A stretch of DNA of 64,000 nucleotides, taken from assembly GCF_000938255.1 (NCBI RefSeq), contig NZ_JYMR01000011.1, positions 62,001-126,000 on the forward strand. The letters run 5' to 3'. Below are positions 1-8,519 of this stretch, piece after piece. The notes beneath the pieces are model-generated. The model was not told the DNA's origin. It did not search any database and saw only the letters and a list, made by a program, of their open reading frames with translations. A program made the translations under genes and the position numbers. The DNA comes from Bradyrhizobium sp. LTSP849 (lineage in GTDB: Bacteria; Pseudomonadota; Alphaproteobacteria; Rhizobiales; Xanthobacteraceae). Numbering within the stretch: the stretch's first letter is position 1; the number at the start of each line of letters is the position of its first letter.

Positions 1-1
1 C

Positions 2-172
2 GCGCCGGTACGCTCCGCCAGCATCTTCCATGGCGACGGCTGGATGGGCGTGCGGATGCGCGACGCCAGCGTGGTGAAAGGCGTCGGCGTGCTGCCGATC
101 TTCGCCGGCCTGATCGGCCTATTGCTGCTGCTCGGCGCATTCGCCGCGACCTGGGTCCGCGAGGGACGCTAG
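2..172 (+). CDS. C-terminal end of a membrane protein (partial)
   Basis: An open frame enters from the left edge and stops at a TAG at 170-172. The last 56 residues hold one hydrophobic segment (IFAGLIGLLLLLGAFAATW) followed by a short basic tail, typical of a final transmembrane helix with a cytoplasmic end. The family cannot be told from this fragment. It lies on the same strand as the DUF2946/TonB-receptor pair, but the Zur-type palindrome in between suggests that those genes have their own promoter. Confidence 0.6.
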   Translation, partial: APVRSASIFHGDGWMGVRMRDASVVKGVGVLPIFAGLIGLLLLLGAFAATWVREGR

Positions 173-246
173 TTGCCGGAACGACACATCGCGCGGCCAC
201 TCGCGCGAGATCGCCTGACCGCCGTTGACATCCGCTGACTGATCGG

Positions 247-269
247 GCGATGTTATAATATAACATCGC
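247..269. promoter_or_regulatory. Zur-type operator palindrome
   Basis: A perfect inverted repeat with 11-bp arms around a single central A: GCGATGTTATA / A / TATAACATCGC. The core ATGTTATA-N-TATAACAT matches the published proteobacterial Zur (zinc uptake regulator) consensus as I recall it. It ends 45 bp upstream of the ATG at 315, where it could cover the promoter of the DUF2946 gene and the TonB receptor. The palindrome is seen directly; Zur binding is inferred. Confidence 0.75.
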
Positions 270-314
270 GACGCCAGGGGTTTGGCGCCTCGCGATGCGG
301 GGTGGCGTTTCCAG

Positions 315-713
315 ATGAAGTGGTTCCGGTCGAATATCAGGCACGGCGCCCGGCTCGCGATGTTCGCGATGCTGGTGCAATTCGCGCTGACGTTCGGCCA
401 CAGCCACTGGTTCGCCCAGGCCGCGCCGCTAGCGCAGTCTCATCTGACCGACAGCGCCAAGACGACCGCCTCGATCGACCGCGCCGTCGTCCAGAAGCAA
501 TCACCCGCCGGCCCCGATCGCGAGCAGCCGGGCGACGACAATTGCGCGATCTGCGCCGTCATCGCGTTGGCGGGCAGCGTCATGTCCGCGACGCCGCCTT
601 TGCTGCTGCTGCCGCAGGCGGTCGAACTGCTCTACCGCACCACCGATGCCGAATTCGTCCATCTGAACTCGGCCCGCACGGCGTTCCAGCCGCGCGCCCC
701 TCCCGTCTCCTGA
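315..713 (+). CDS. DUF2946 family protein
   Basis: A 132-residue protein with an N-terminal hydrophobic segment (about residues 8-28), a His-containing stretch just after it (FGHSHW), a CxxC-type motif (DDNCAICAVI) in the middle and a second hydrophobic stretch. This layout, ending in a short Arg/Pro-rich tail (QPRAPP), is that of DUF2946 proteins, often found beside TonB-dependent receptor genes for metal or metallophore uptake. An in-frame upstream start at 282 exists, but the ATG at 315 opens directly on a basic-plus-hydrophobic signal anchor and is preferred. It lies just downstream of the Zur-type palindrome and 143 bp before the receptor. The biochemical role is unknown; metal binding by the His/Cys motifs is an inference. 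Confidence 0.75.
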   Translation: MKWFRSNIRHGARLAMFAMLVQFALTFGHSHWFAQAAPLAQSHLTDSAKTTASIDRAVVQKQSPAGPDREQPGDDNCAICAVIALAGSVMSATPPLLLLPQAVELLYRTTDAEFVHLNSARTAFQPRAPPVS

Positions 714-856
714 TCCCCATCGATTGAGCTGCCATCGGCATCGGCTGTTGCGCCGATCTCGCAAGGCTATCGAAATTGACCCGTCGCGTAACGACGGTGC
801 GTGACGCCCGCAAAGCCTCGGAATGAGCGCGGCGGTGCGCAATCGGAATCAGGACA

Positions 857-3127
857 ATGGTGTCTCCAAAACCAATATTGGCGGGCTCGAGCCTCGCCGC
901 ACTCACGCTTTTCTATCTCGGCGGCAGCGCCATGGCACAGACCGCACCGACCGGCGGCGTCACGACACTGCCCGGCATCGAAGTCGACGCCCCCAAACAA
1001 ACAACACCACCGCGCAAGCCCAAGGTCCGCGTCGTCACCGACAAGCGACGCGAAACGCCGGTTGTGCAGCCGCAGACGGAGGCGCAGGTCACCGCCGGCC
1101 GGAGCGAGAAGTTCGACACCGCGCGTCAGGCGATCCTCGCGCCCGCGGGCGCCACGACGCACACGCTCAATCGCCAGGCCATCGAGGCGCTGCCTCAGGG
1201 CACCAATGCCTCGCTGGACAAGGTGCTGTTGCAGTTCCCCGGCGTCACCCAGGATTCGGCCGCGAGCGGCGACCTGCATGTCCGCAACGAGCACGCCAAT
1301 CTGCAATACCGCATCAACGGCGTCATGCTTCCTGACGGCGTCGGCGCGTTCGGGCAGATTCTCGACACCGGCATCGTCGGCAGCCTCAGCCTGCTCACCG
1401 GCGCGCTGCCCGCGCAATATGGCCAGCGAACCGCGGGCGTGCTGGACATCCAGACCAAGGCCGACGCCTTCAACAATACCGGCGTCGTCGGCGTCTACGG
1501 CGGCAGCAACGGCACGATCTCGACGAATGTGGAATATGGCGGAACGGTCGGGCAGACCCAGTATTTCCTGTCGGGACGCTTTCTCCAGAACAATCTCGGC
1601 ATCGAGAACCCAACCCCGTCGGTCAATGCGATTCACGACCGCACCAACCAGGAGAAGGGATTTCTCTATCTCTCGACGATGATCGATCCGACCAGCCGCC
1701 TCACCTTCATGAGCGGCGTCTCGAACTCGACGTTCCAGATTCCCAACAATCCCGGCCAGACGCCGAATTTCACGGCCTTCGGTGTCTCGAACTTCGACTC
1801 GTCGCAGCTCAACGAGCACCAGAACGAGTTCAACCAATTCAACGTCGTCGCCTATCAGACATCGAACGGCGAGTTCGATACCCAGACGTCCTACTTCAAC
1901 CGCTATAGCCAGCTGCACTTCTATCCCGACACGGTCGGCGATCTCGTGTTCAACGGCGTGTCCTCGGACGTCTATCGCCAGAGCGTGGTCAACGGCATCC
2001 AGCAGGATACTTCGTGGCGCGTCGGCTATGCGCACACGCTGCGCTTCGGCTTCTCCGTGAGCGCGGAGCGGACGCTGGTCAACAGCGGAACGACGGTGCT
2101 GCCGCTGGTCGATCCTGCGGATCCGACGGCAGGCACGATCGACGCCCCGTTCTCGGTGTTCGATTCCAGCGCCAAGACCGGTTGGCTGATCGGGACCTAC
2201 GTCCAGGACGAATGGAAGATCACCAACAATTTGACGCTCAACGCCGGCCTGCGCTTCGACCAGATGTACCAGTATGTCGATGCGAACCAGCTCAGCCCGC
2301 GCGTCAGCCTGACCTGGAAGCCGTTCGACGGCACGACGTTCCACGCCGGCTATGCCCGCAACTTCACCCCGCCCTCGCAGGTGATCGCCGCGCCGGTCAA
2401 CCTCGCGCTGGTGACGCCGCCGGGTGCGCCGGCCAACACGCAGACGCCGGAGGTCGGGCAGAACAGCCCGGTGCAGCCGGAACGCTCGCACGTGTTCGAC
2501 GTCGGCGTGGTGCAAAAGATCTATCCGATCCCCGGCCTCGAGGTCGGCGCCGACGCCTACTACAAGAAGGCGCGCGACCTGCTCGACGACGGCCAGTTCG
2601 GCGCGGCCTATGTGCTGAGCGGCTTCAACTACGATCGCGGCGAGAATGTCGGCGTCGAGCTGAAGTCGACCTACCACAACGGCAATTTCAGTGCTTACGC
2701 CAATCTCGCCTGGGCCAAGCAGATCGCGACCAGCGTCGTGTCGAACCAATATCTGTTCGGCGCAGATGAGCTCGCCTATATCGCGGGCCATTACGTCTAT
2801 ACCGACCACGCGCAGATGCTGTCGGGCTCGGCCGGTGCCTCCTATCTGTGGGAGGGAACGCGCTACAGCGTGTCGATGATCTATGGCAGCGGCCTGCGCT
2901 CGGGCTTTGCCAACACCGATCATCTGCCGGGCTACACGCAGGTCAATTTCGGCCTGTCGCACGACTTCAACATCGTCGCGCCGAACAAGCCGACGACGGT
3001 GCGCTTCGACGTGGTCAATGCGTTCGACACGATCTACCAGATCCGCGACGGCTCCGGCATCGGCGTGTTCGCGCCGCAATACGGACCGCGGCGCGGATTC
3101 TATGCCGGAATCTCACAGCGGTTCTAG
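857..3127 (+). CDS. TonB-dependent outer-membrane receptor
   Basis: A 756-residue outer-membrane transporter. A signal peptide ends near Ala27 (SAMA|QT), followed by a likely TonB box (TLPGIEVDA, about 37-46). The plug domain spans about 90-205, with typical plug phrases such as LPQGTNASLDKVLLQFPG and QYGQRTAGVLDI. The rest is a beta-barrel of alternating strands ending in a C-terminal Phe (ISQRF), the usual barrel-insertion signal. The start has a GGAA motif 8 bases upstream. Such receptors import scarce ligands using TonB/ExbBD energy. The Zur-type palindrome upstream and the DUF2946 neighbour suggest zinc or a zinc complex as substrate, but siderophore or cobalamin uptake cannot be excluded from the sequence. 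The long antisense open frame over this gene is a GC-rich shadow. Confidence 0.9.
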   Translation: MVSPKPILAGSSLAALTLFYLGGSAMAQTAPTGGVTTLPGIEVDAPKQTTPPRKPKVRVVTDKRRETPVVQPQTEAQVTAGRSEKFDTARQAILAPAGATTHTLNRQAIEALPQGTNASLDKVLLQFPGVTQDSAASGDLHVRNEHANLQYRINGVMLPDGVGAFGQILDTGIVGSLSLLTGALPAQYGQRTAGVLDIQTKADAFNNTGVVGVYGGSNGTISTNVEYGGTVGQTQYFLSGRFLQNNLGIENPTPSVNAIHDRTNQEKGFLYLSTMIDPTSRLTFMSGVSNSTFQIPNNPGQTPNFTAFGVSNFDSSQLNEHQNEFNQFNVVAYQTSNGEFDTQTSYFNRYSQLHFYPDTVGDLVFNGVSSDVYRQSVVNGIQQDTSWRVGYAHTLRFGFSVSAERTLVNSGTTVLPLVDPADPTAGTIDAPFSVFDSSAKTGWLIGTYVQDEWKITNNLTLNAGLRFDQMYQYVDANQLSPRVSLTWKPFDGTTFHAGYARNFTPPSQVIAAPVNLALVTPPGAPANTQTPEVGQNSPVQPERSHVFDVGVVQKIYPIPGLEVGADAYYKKARDLLDDGQFGAAYVLSGFNYDRGENVGVELKSTYHNGNFSAYANLAWAKQIATSVVSNQYLFGADELAYIAGHYVYTDHAQMLSGSAGASYLWEGTRYSVSMIYGSGLRSGFANTDHLPGYTQVNFGLSHDFNIVAPNKPTTVRFDVVNAFDTIYQIRDGSGIGVFAPQYGPRRGFYAGISQRF

Positions 3128-3207
3128 CCGCACGCCTTGCTCCAGTCGGGGCCTACGGGCCCCGGCACGCCTCGGCTGCTTGTAGGCGCCATCGCCCACA
3201 TCCCAAA

Positions 3208-3230
3208 AACTGAAACGATGACTTTCAGTT
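3208..3230. promoter_or_regulatory. Inverted repeat upstream of SnoaL-like gene
   Basis: Perfect 8-bp arms AACTGAAA and TTTCAGTT separated by 7 bases, ending 61 bp upstream of the ATG at 3292. The arms are AT-rich, the spacer is long and no T-run follows directly, so an operator fits better than a terminator. The cognate regulator is not identifiable here. Confidence 0.4.
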
Positions 3231-3291
3231 ATTTCTGTTTCGCTCGTTGAGCCAGCAACCACATCATCTCCCTATAGACAGGGAGCCTCCG

Positions 3292-3705
3292 ATGACCCAA
3301 CAGGCCAGCAAGACCAGCGCTCCGCCATCGGTGGGCGCCGATGTGAGCGGGATCGAGACACTGCTCAACCGCAATCTTCCGGAAGTGTTCGGTGAAGGCG
3401 ATCCGGCTCGCCGACGGCGCGCCATTCAGGACCTCTACACCGAGGACTGCGTGCTGTACGCGCCGCCGGGCACGTTCGTCGGTCACGACGCGCTGGACAA
3501 GTTCGCCGGCGATCTCCGCGCGACGCATCCTCACTTTGTCTACACGCCGCACGGTGCGCCCCAGGTCCTGCACAATTCGGGGCGCTTGGCGTGGGAATCC
3601 GGGCCGAAAGGTGAAGCGGCCGCCTACACCGGCGTGGATTTCATCATCGCCCGCGACGGCAAGATCGCGGCTCTCTATGTCTACCTCGACTCGCGGCCCG
3701 CATAG
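3292..3705 (+). CDS. SnoaL-like / NTF2-fold protein
   Basis: A 137-residue protein with the cone-shaped NTF2/SnoaL fold pattern: a helical start, a phrase like DLYTEDCVLYAPPGTFVGHD, then beta strands ending in IARDGKIAALYVYLD. Similar small proteins are isomerases, dehydratases or hydrolases of unknown substrate, or plain small-molecule binders. The ATG at 3292 is chosen because a GGGAG motif sits 6 bases upstream; an in-frame TTG at 3247 lacks this. The last 25 bases overlap the 3' end of the convergent acetyltransferase gene. An inverted repeat at 3208-3230 may regulate it. Confidence 0.7.
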   Translation: MTQQASKTSAPPSVGADVSGIETLLNRNLPEVFGEGDPARRRRAIQDLYTEDCVLYAPPGTFVGHDALDKFAGDLRATHPHFVYTPHGAPQVLHNSGRLAWESGPKGEAAAYTGVDFIIARDGKIAALYVYLDSRPA

Positions 3706-4178
3706 CGCGTGAGCCGCTTCTCGTAGCGCCATTGGTCCACGGGGAAGGGACCGTTCGAGGTCTCCGACAGCATGACGAAGGTGCCGGCCAGATGCCAACC
3801 GCTCTTCTCGTAGAACCGCGCAGCGCGCGTGTTGCCGATCGCGCATGCGAGCCACGCCGTCTCCACGCCGCGCGCGGCGAGCCGAGCCTCCGCATCGGCA
3901 ATCAACGCCGCGGCCACGCCCGAGCCGTGCGCTTCGAGCGCCACGAACAGCTGATATAATTCCTCACCCCTGAGGACACATAGGCCGAGAGGCGCGTCGA
4001 CCGGGCCGGCAACATAGACGTCGGGGAGTGCGGCCTCGAGCCGATCGCGAAAGCTCGCAAGCGTGCGGAGGCGGATCAGCTCAGGTGGCGCAAAAACCGC
4101 ATGCGATTCATGCCATACGTCGTGCCACAAGCGCGCGAGATGATCGAGTTCACCGGCATCCGCGGGTCTCACTTGCAT
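3681..4178 (-). CDS. GNAT family N-acetyltransferase
   Basis: A 165-residue GNAT fold protein. The acetyl-CoA loop is visible as EAHGSGVAAALIADAEARL (about residues 86-104), followed by the common ending GNTRAARFYEKSGW. It would transfer acetyl from acetyl-CoA to an amine, but the substrate is not predictable. The frame stays open upstream to 4484, but that extension is made of the intergenic repeat at 4204-4290, so the ATG at 4178 (MQVRPADAG) is the real start. The stop lies within the 3' end of the SnoaL-like gene on the other strand. Confidence 0.8.
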   Translation of the reverse strand: MQVRPADAGELDHLARLWHDVWHESHAVFAPPELIRLRTLASFRDRLEAALPDVYVAGPVDAPLGLCVLRGEELYQLFVALEAHGSGVAAALIADAEARLAARGVETAWLACAIGNTRAARFYEKSGWHLAGTFVMLSETSNGPFPVDQWRYEKRLTRYAGRESR

Positions 4179-4203
4179 CTGCGATACTCCGTAAGGCGGA
4201 CGT

Positions 4204-4290
4204 CGTAGCCCGGATGGAGCGAAGCGAAATCCGGGGTCTGTCCGCGCACCGAGATCGTCCCGGATTGCGCTTCGCTCCATCCGGGCTACG
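4204..4290. repeat. Intergenic inverted-repeat element, family A (copy 1)
   Basis: An 87-bp element whose two 32-bp ends are imperfect inverted copies of each other. The left end begins CGTAGCCCGGATGGAGC and the right end finishes GCTCCATCCGGGCTACG. Two more copies occur at 46693-46777 and 47444-47530. It sits between two minus-strand acetyltransferase genes and would form a long hairpin in RNA or single-stranded DNA. No coding sequence belongs to it. Confidence 0.85.
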
Positions 4291-4299
4291 TGCCTAACA

Positions 4300-4815
4300 C
4301 TATCCCCGCGCCTTGCTCCAGTCGGGCGCGACCGCCCCCGACACACCTTCGAACGCGCCGTCGACGAGCTCGAACACCAGGACACGGCCTGCATCGACCG
4401 GGCCCGGCATGGTGACGCGGCCCTTCGCAACCTGCTTGAAGCCGACACGGCTGTAATAGGCCTCGTCGCCGACCAGCAGCACAAGGCGGTGGCCCTTTTC
4501 CCTGGCGTCCTTCAGCGCGCGCTCCATCAACACGCGGCCGATGCCGCGGCTGCGGAATGGCGGCTCGACGGTGAGCGGCCCGAGCAGCAGCGCCGGTGTC
4601 TCGCCGATCAGGATCGGCAATTGCCGGACCGAGCCGACAAGAAGCGTGCCAATGCGGGCGGTGAAGGAGACGTCGAGCAGATGGTCGACGTGCTCGCGGA
4701 TGCGATAGGCGCTGAGCACGAAACGGCCGGGGCCGAAGGTGCGCTCATGCAGCCGCTCGATCGCCTGGGCGTCGCCAGCGGCCTCGGGACGAATGGTGAG
4801 TGAGAGATCGGTCAT
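4300..4815 (-). CDS. GNAT family N-acetyltransferase (YhbS-like)
   Basis: A 171-residue GNAT protein with the acetyl-CoA loop RSRGIGRVLMERAL (about 88-101), preceded by LLLGPLTVEPPF and followed by LVGDEAYYSRVGFKQV. This pattern is typical of the YhbS-like group (COG3153). The substrate is unknown. An alternative in-frame ATG at 4836 adds seven residues; neither start has a clear ribosome-binding site and the shorter form is given. A family A repeat separates it from the next acetyltransferase gene. Confidence 0.8.
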   Translation of the reverse strand: MTDLSLTIRPEAAGDAQAIERLHERTFGPGRFVLSAYRIREHVDHLLDVSFTARIGTLLVGSVRQLPILIGETPALLLGPLTVEPPFRSRGIGRVLMERALKDAREKGHRLVLLVGDEAYYSRVGFKQVAKGRVTMPGPVDAGRVLVFELVDGAFEGVSGAVAPDWSKARG

Positions 4816-4870
4816 AATTATTTCGCGGATTAGCATCTGGACGTTCGGACGTCCATGGGAGCGCCCGACG

Positions 4871-5806
4871 TCAGTTCCTTTTCGGCGCCGGCTGGGACAA
4901 ATAGGCCAGCATCTTCATCTCCCGCCGCCCCCGCGTCACGGTATCGAGTACGAGCCCGGACGACACCGACAGCATCGCCATGATCATCAGGCCCATCGAC
5001 AGCACGGCGGTCGGAAAGCGCGGCACGAGACCTGTTTCGATGAAGGTGATGACAATCGGGATCGCCAGGATGATCGCGGCCAGCGCCAGCAGAATTCCGA
5101 TCACCGTGAAGAATCGCAACGGCCGCTCCGAGCGATAAAGCTTCAGGATGGTGCCGAGGATGCGAAAACCGTCGCGCCAGGTGTTGAGCTTCGAGAACGA
5201 GCCCTCGGGGCGCGCATAGTAGGGCGTCTCGACCTCGGCGACCGGCAGCGACAATTCCAGCGCGTAGACCGCGAGCTCGGTCTCGATCTCGAAACCGTCA
5301 GAGAGCACCGGGAAGGATTTGACGAAACGGCGGGAGAAAACGCGGTAGCCGGACAGGATGTCCTTGAACTCCTGTCCGAAGGTCGACGACAGAAAGCCCG
5401 TCAACATGCGGTTGCCGGTTCGGTGGCCGAGCCTGTAGGCGGCTTGCACCTGGTCAACGCGAAGCCCGACCACCATGTCGAGATGCTCGTCGAGCAACTT
5501 GTCGATCATGCGCGGCGCGCTCGGCGCATCGTAGGTGGCATCGCCATCGACCAGCACATAGATGTCGGCCTCGACGTCGGCGAACATGCGGCGCACCACG
5601 TGGCCCTTGCCCTGCCGGCGTTCGCCGCGCACGATCGCGCCGGCCTCGCGCGCGACGGCAGCGGTGCGGTCGCGCGAATTGTTGTCGTAGACATAGATCT
5701 CCGCCGAAGGCAGCGCCTTGCGGAAGTCGGCGACGACGGTCGCGACCGCCGCCTCCTCATTGTAGCAGGGCACCAGCACCGCGATGCGAGGTTGCGCGGA
5801 TGTCAT
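4871..5806 (-). CDS. Family 2 glycosyltransferase, membrane-anchored
   Basis: A 311-residue GT-A fold enzyme: VLVPCYNEEAAV at residues 10-21, the metal-binding DGD at 87-89, and two C-terminal transmembrane helices at about 233-290. This resembles dolichol-phosphate or undecaprenyl-phosphate sugar transferases (DPM1/ArnC/GtrB type), which load a sugar from a nucleotide donor onto a lipid phosphate on the cytoplasmic face. The start overlaps the stop of the upstream membrane protein gene by 4 bp (ATGA), so the two are translationally coupled and probably act together on a lipid-linked sugar. The exact donor and acceptor are unknown. Confidence 0.85.
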   Translation of the reverse strand: MTSAQPRIAVLVPCYNEEAAVATVVADFRKALPSAEIYVYDNNSRDRTAAVAREAGAIVRGERRQGKGHVVRRMFADVEADIYVLVDGDATYDAPSAPRMIDKLLDEHLDMVVGLRVDQVQAAYRLGHRTGNRMLTGFLSSTFGQEFKDILSGYRVFSRRFVKSFPVLSDGFEIETELAVYALELSLPVAEVETPYYARPEGSFSKLNTWRDGFRILGTILKLYRSERPLRFFTVIGILLALAAIILAIPIVITFIETGLVPRFPTAVLSMGLMIMAMLSVSSGLVLDTVTRGRREMKMLAYLSQPAPKRN

Positions 5807-6954
5807 CGCGGTAACGCTCCCAGACTGGCCGGCTCATGCCGGAGCGACATGGCCTGTCGCGTTTCTTTCGGCTGCATCAGCCAGGCGAACGACACGCTCC
5901 ACAGCGAGAGCATCGCGATCGGCACGATGTAATAAGGCGTGAAGATCGGATGGCTCAGGAAGAACACGAGGTTGACGAGGAGGTTGGCGGCGACAACAAG
6001 CGCAACCTGCCGCACGCTGCCCTCGCCCGCCCGCAGCAGCCATGCCGTCGAACCGATCGCGAGCACGATGAGCACGAACTGCATGTCGCGCAGATATTGG
6101 CCGATCACGGCTAGATCGAAACCCGGCGCGACGACGTCCGCACTGCCATAGGTCGTGGCGAGCGGGCTGCCGGCATTGATGGCCTGGGCGATCAGGGTCG
6201 GGGCCATGCCGACGAGGACACCGACTCCGAAGCCGAGGCCCTGCACGAAAGTGGCGAGCTTGCGCGACCACACGAAGGGAATGCCAAGGAACAGGAAGTA
6301 GCCGGCGGCGAGCAGCGCGTTCGGTAATCTGAAATTGACGGAGGCGCCGAGCAGGAGACCAATCAGCGCAATCAACAATACGCTGCGCTTGTCCCTGGTC
6401 AGCCACAACGCGGTCAGGAAGCCCGCGACGGCGCACACCGCCATGGTCGGCGCGACTGAATAGCTCGCCTTGGCCGGATTGATCATGAGATAGACGGCCA
6501 GCGCGCCGAACAGGCCCGCACCTGATATCGACGGCAGCGTCCGCGCCATGGCAATGCCGTATAGTGCAAGACCGCACACGATCAGGCTCGCGGCAATGTA
6601 GAGCGGCACCACCTGATGGCCTTGCGGAAACAGCGCCAGTAGAAATCCGGTGCCCGGCGGATATTGCATCACCACCTTGCCGCCCGGCATCGGATTGTGG
6701 CAGGGCCAGCGGACCGGATCCTTCCACTCGGCGAACGCGATCTCCTTCATCTTGCCTTCGAAATAACGATCGTCGTCCCTGACCGCGTCCGTGTTCAGCC
6801 CATCGGCGCCAAAGCGCTGGAACAGATGCGCCTGCCGAAGATAGCAGATGTCATCATAGACCCCGCGCGCCTCGCTCCAGCGCGACATCGTGACGATGTT
6901 GCTGGCGAGGATCGCAAGGCAGATCAGGCCGAAGGCGAATTTTGCGATTTTCAT
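5803..6954 (-). CDS. Multi-pass membrane protein, possible GT-C glycosyltransferase
   Basis: A protein of 383 residues with about nine to ten predicted transmembrane helices. The loop after the first helix is rich in acidic residues (RGVYDDICYLRQAHLF), as in GT-C fold enzymes that use a lipid-linked sugar. No named family was recognised with certainty. The ATG at 6954 (MKIAKFAFGLICL) is preferred over an in-frame start at 6993 because it opens on the first membrane helix. Its 4-bp overlap with the downstream glycosyltransferase supports a shared cell-envelope glycosylation task. Confidence 0.6.
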   Translation of the reverse strand: MKIAKFAFGLICLAILASNIVTMSRWSEARGVYDDICYLRQAHLFQRFGADGLNTDAVRDDDRYFEGKMKEIAFAEWKDPVRWPCHNPMPGGKVVMQYPPGTGFLLALFPQGHQVVPLYIAASLIVCGLALYGIAMARTLPSISGAGLFGALAVYLMINPAKASYSVAPTMAVCAVAGFLTALWLTRDKRSVLLIALIGLLLGASVNFRLPNALLAAGYFLFLGIPFVWSRKLATFVQGLGFGVGVLVGMAPTLIAQAINAGSPLATTYGSADVVAPGFDLAVIGQYLRDMQFVLIVLAIGSTAWLLRAGEGSVRQVALVVAANLLVNLVFFLSHPIFTPYYIVPIAMLSLWSVSFAWLMQPKETRQAMSLRHEPASLGALPR

Positions 6955-7002
6955 CCGGTTTCCGTGGCGCCCGTCGAAGCGAGTTACTAGCACAGGCCGC
7001 CC

Positions 7003-7494
7003 TCAGCGCCACGTCGCAATCAGGGGCTTGCCGTCGAGCACTTCCGCGATCCGCAGCCGCGTACCGGGCGTCACCCCCTCGGGCAGCGCGGCGCTATCGA
7101 AGAATCCGCATTCGATGATCTCGCGGTTCGGTTCGGGCAAGCGGTCCTGGCGGAAATGCCTGACCACGTAGACCGCGACATGATCACGGCGAGAGACGTG
7201 GCTGTTGAGGAAGATGCCGTGCAGCTCCGCTTCCCCGGTCAGATCGATATCGCCCTCCTCCTTGAGCTCGCGCCGCATCGCCTGCTCCATGGTCTCGCCA
7301 TGGTCGACGCCGCCACCGGGCAGATACCAGCCGGTGACGTAGGTGTGCTTGACCAGGAACACCTTGTTGTCGGCATCGAGCACCACGGCACGGACGCCGA
7401 GCGTCATGCCGCGGACGAGCAGGAAATAGGCGTGGAAAACTCGCCGCAGCAGCGGCTCGCATTTCCGTCGGATCTCGTCCAGGCGCTTCGCCAT
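7003..7494 (-). CDS. Nudix hydrolase
   Basis: A 163-residue protein with a Nudix box at about 61-83 (GGGVDHGETMEQAMRREL then KEEGDI). The metal-binding glutamates (REL-x-EE) are all present, but the usual Gly near the end of the box is Asp. Nudix enzymes hydrolyse nucleoside diphosphates linked to another group. The substrate here cannot be predicted; nucleotide-sugar or oxidised-nucleotide housekeeping are both possible. It faces away from the metallophosphoesterase gene, with about 100 bp of shared upstream sequence. Confidence 0.85.
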   Translation of the reverse strand: MAKRLDEIRRKCEPLLRRVFHAYFLLVRGMTLGVRAVVLDADNKVFLVKHTYVTGWYLPGGGVDHGETMEQAMRRELKEEGDIDLTGEAELHGIFLNSHVSRRDHVAVYVVRHFRQDRLPEPNREIIECGFFDSAALPEGVTPGTRLRIAEVLDGKPLIATWR

Positions 7495-7598
7495 CAGCCT
7501 CTCGTGATGCGCGCCGCTTGAGGCCCTTGCAGGCTTCGCTTGCGCGGCGCTCGCGACCTTGCCATTACAGCACGTGAATAGCGAGGCAATCGCGCGTC

Positions 7599-8480
7599 AT
7601 GGCCCCCTTCACACTCGCCCATCTCTCCGACCCGCATCTGCCGCCGTTGCCGAAGCCGCGGCTGATCGAGCTCGCCAGCAAGCGCGCGCTCGGTTACGTC
7701 AACTGGACGCGCAACCGCCACAAATATCAACGCCGCGAGGTGCTCGACGCGCTGGTCGCCGATATGCAGGCGCAGGCGCCCGACCACATCGCAGTGACCG
7801 GCGATCTCGTCAATCTGGCGATGGAGGCGGAGTTCGCTCCGGCGCGCGCGTGGCTCGACGGCGTCGGCCCGCCCGACCGCGTCACAACGATTCCCGGCAA
7901 TCACGACGCCTATGTCCGCGCCACGCGCCATCGCTTCGGCGAGACATTTGCGCCTTATCTTGCGGGCGACGATGGCAACATCGGCTTTCCCGCCATACGC
8001 CGGCGCGGGCCGGCGGCGCTGATCAGCCTCTCCAGCGCCGTGCCGACCTTGCCGTTGATGGCGACGGGCACGCTCGGGCGCGATCAGCTCGCGGCCCTCG
8101 AACGGGTGCTTGAACAGCTCGCAGCCGACGACGTCTTTCGCGTGCTGCTGGTGCACCATCCGCTGAAGTCCAGCGCATGGCAGAAGCGGCTGACGGATTC
8201 CGCTGCGCTGCTGGCGCTGTTGAAACGCCATGGCGTCGAGCTGATCCTGCACGGGCACGACCACATTCATTCGACGATGTGGTTCGAAGGCCCCAACGGC
8301 AACATTCCCGCGATCGGCGTGCCGTCGGCCTCCGCACTCGCGCACGGGCGCTATCCGACGGCCGCATACAATCTGTTCGCGATCGAGAAGGACAATGCCG
8401 GCTGGCGCTGCGAGCAGATCGTGCGGAGCCTCGATCGCGCCTTGCAGATCCGCGAGATCAAGCGCGCGCGGCTGGTTTGA
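7599..8480 (+). CDS. Calcineurin-like metallophosphoesterase
   Basis: A 293-residue enzyme with all motifs of the dimetal phosphoesterase core: Asp11 and His13 (LSDPHL), Asp69 (VTGDLVN), Asn101/His102 (IPGNHDAY), LVHHPL, and the final HGHDHIHS. This is the CpdA/Icc-like group, which includes cyclic-nucleotide phosphodiesterases and other phosphodiesterases; the substrate here is not known. No signal peptide is present, so it should act in the cytoplasm. Confidence 0.85.
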   Translation: MAPFTLAHLSDPHLPPLPKPRLIELASKRALGYVNWTRNRHKYQRREVLDALVADMQAQAPDHIAVTGDLVNLAMEAEFAPARAWLDGVGPPDRVTTIPGNHDAYVRATRHRFGETFAPYLAGDDGNIGFPAIRRRGPAALISLSSAVPTLPLMATGTLGRDQLAALERVLEQLAADDVFRVLLVHHPLKSSAWQKRLTDSAALLALLKRHGVELILHGHDHIHSTMWFEGPNGNIPAIGVPSASALAHGRYPTAAYNLFAIEKDNAGWRCEQIVRSLDRALQIREIKRARLV

Positions 8481-8519
8481 GGCGCGCGCGTCAGCGCGAG
8501 CACGGACGACGGAGAGCAA

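Noticed and set aside
767..3079. A 770-codon open frame on the minus strand across the TonB receptor gene
   Set aside because: Its protein is rich in Arg, Val, Asp and His with no domain; it is the mirror frame of a GC-rich gene whose plus-strand protein is clearly a receptor.
4179..4484. N-terminal extension of the acetyltransferase to 4484
   Set aside because: The extension translates a family A repeat; the family start is at 4178.
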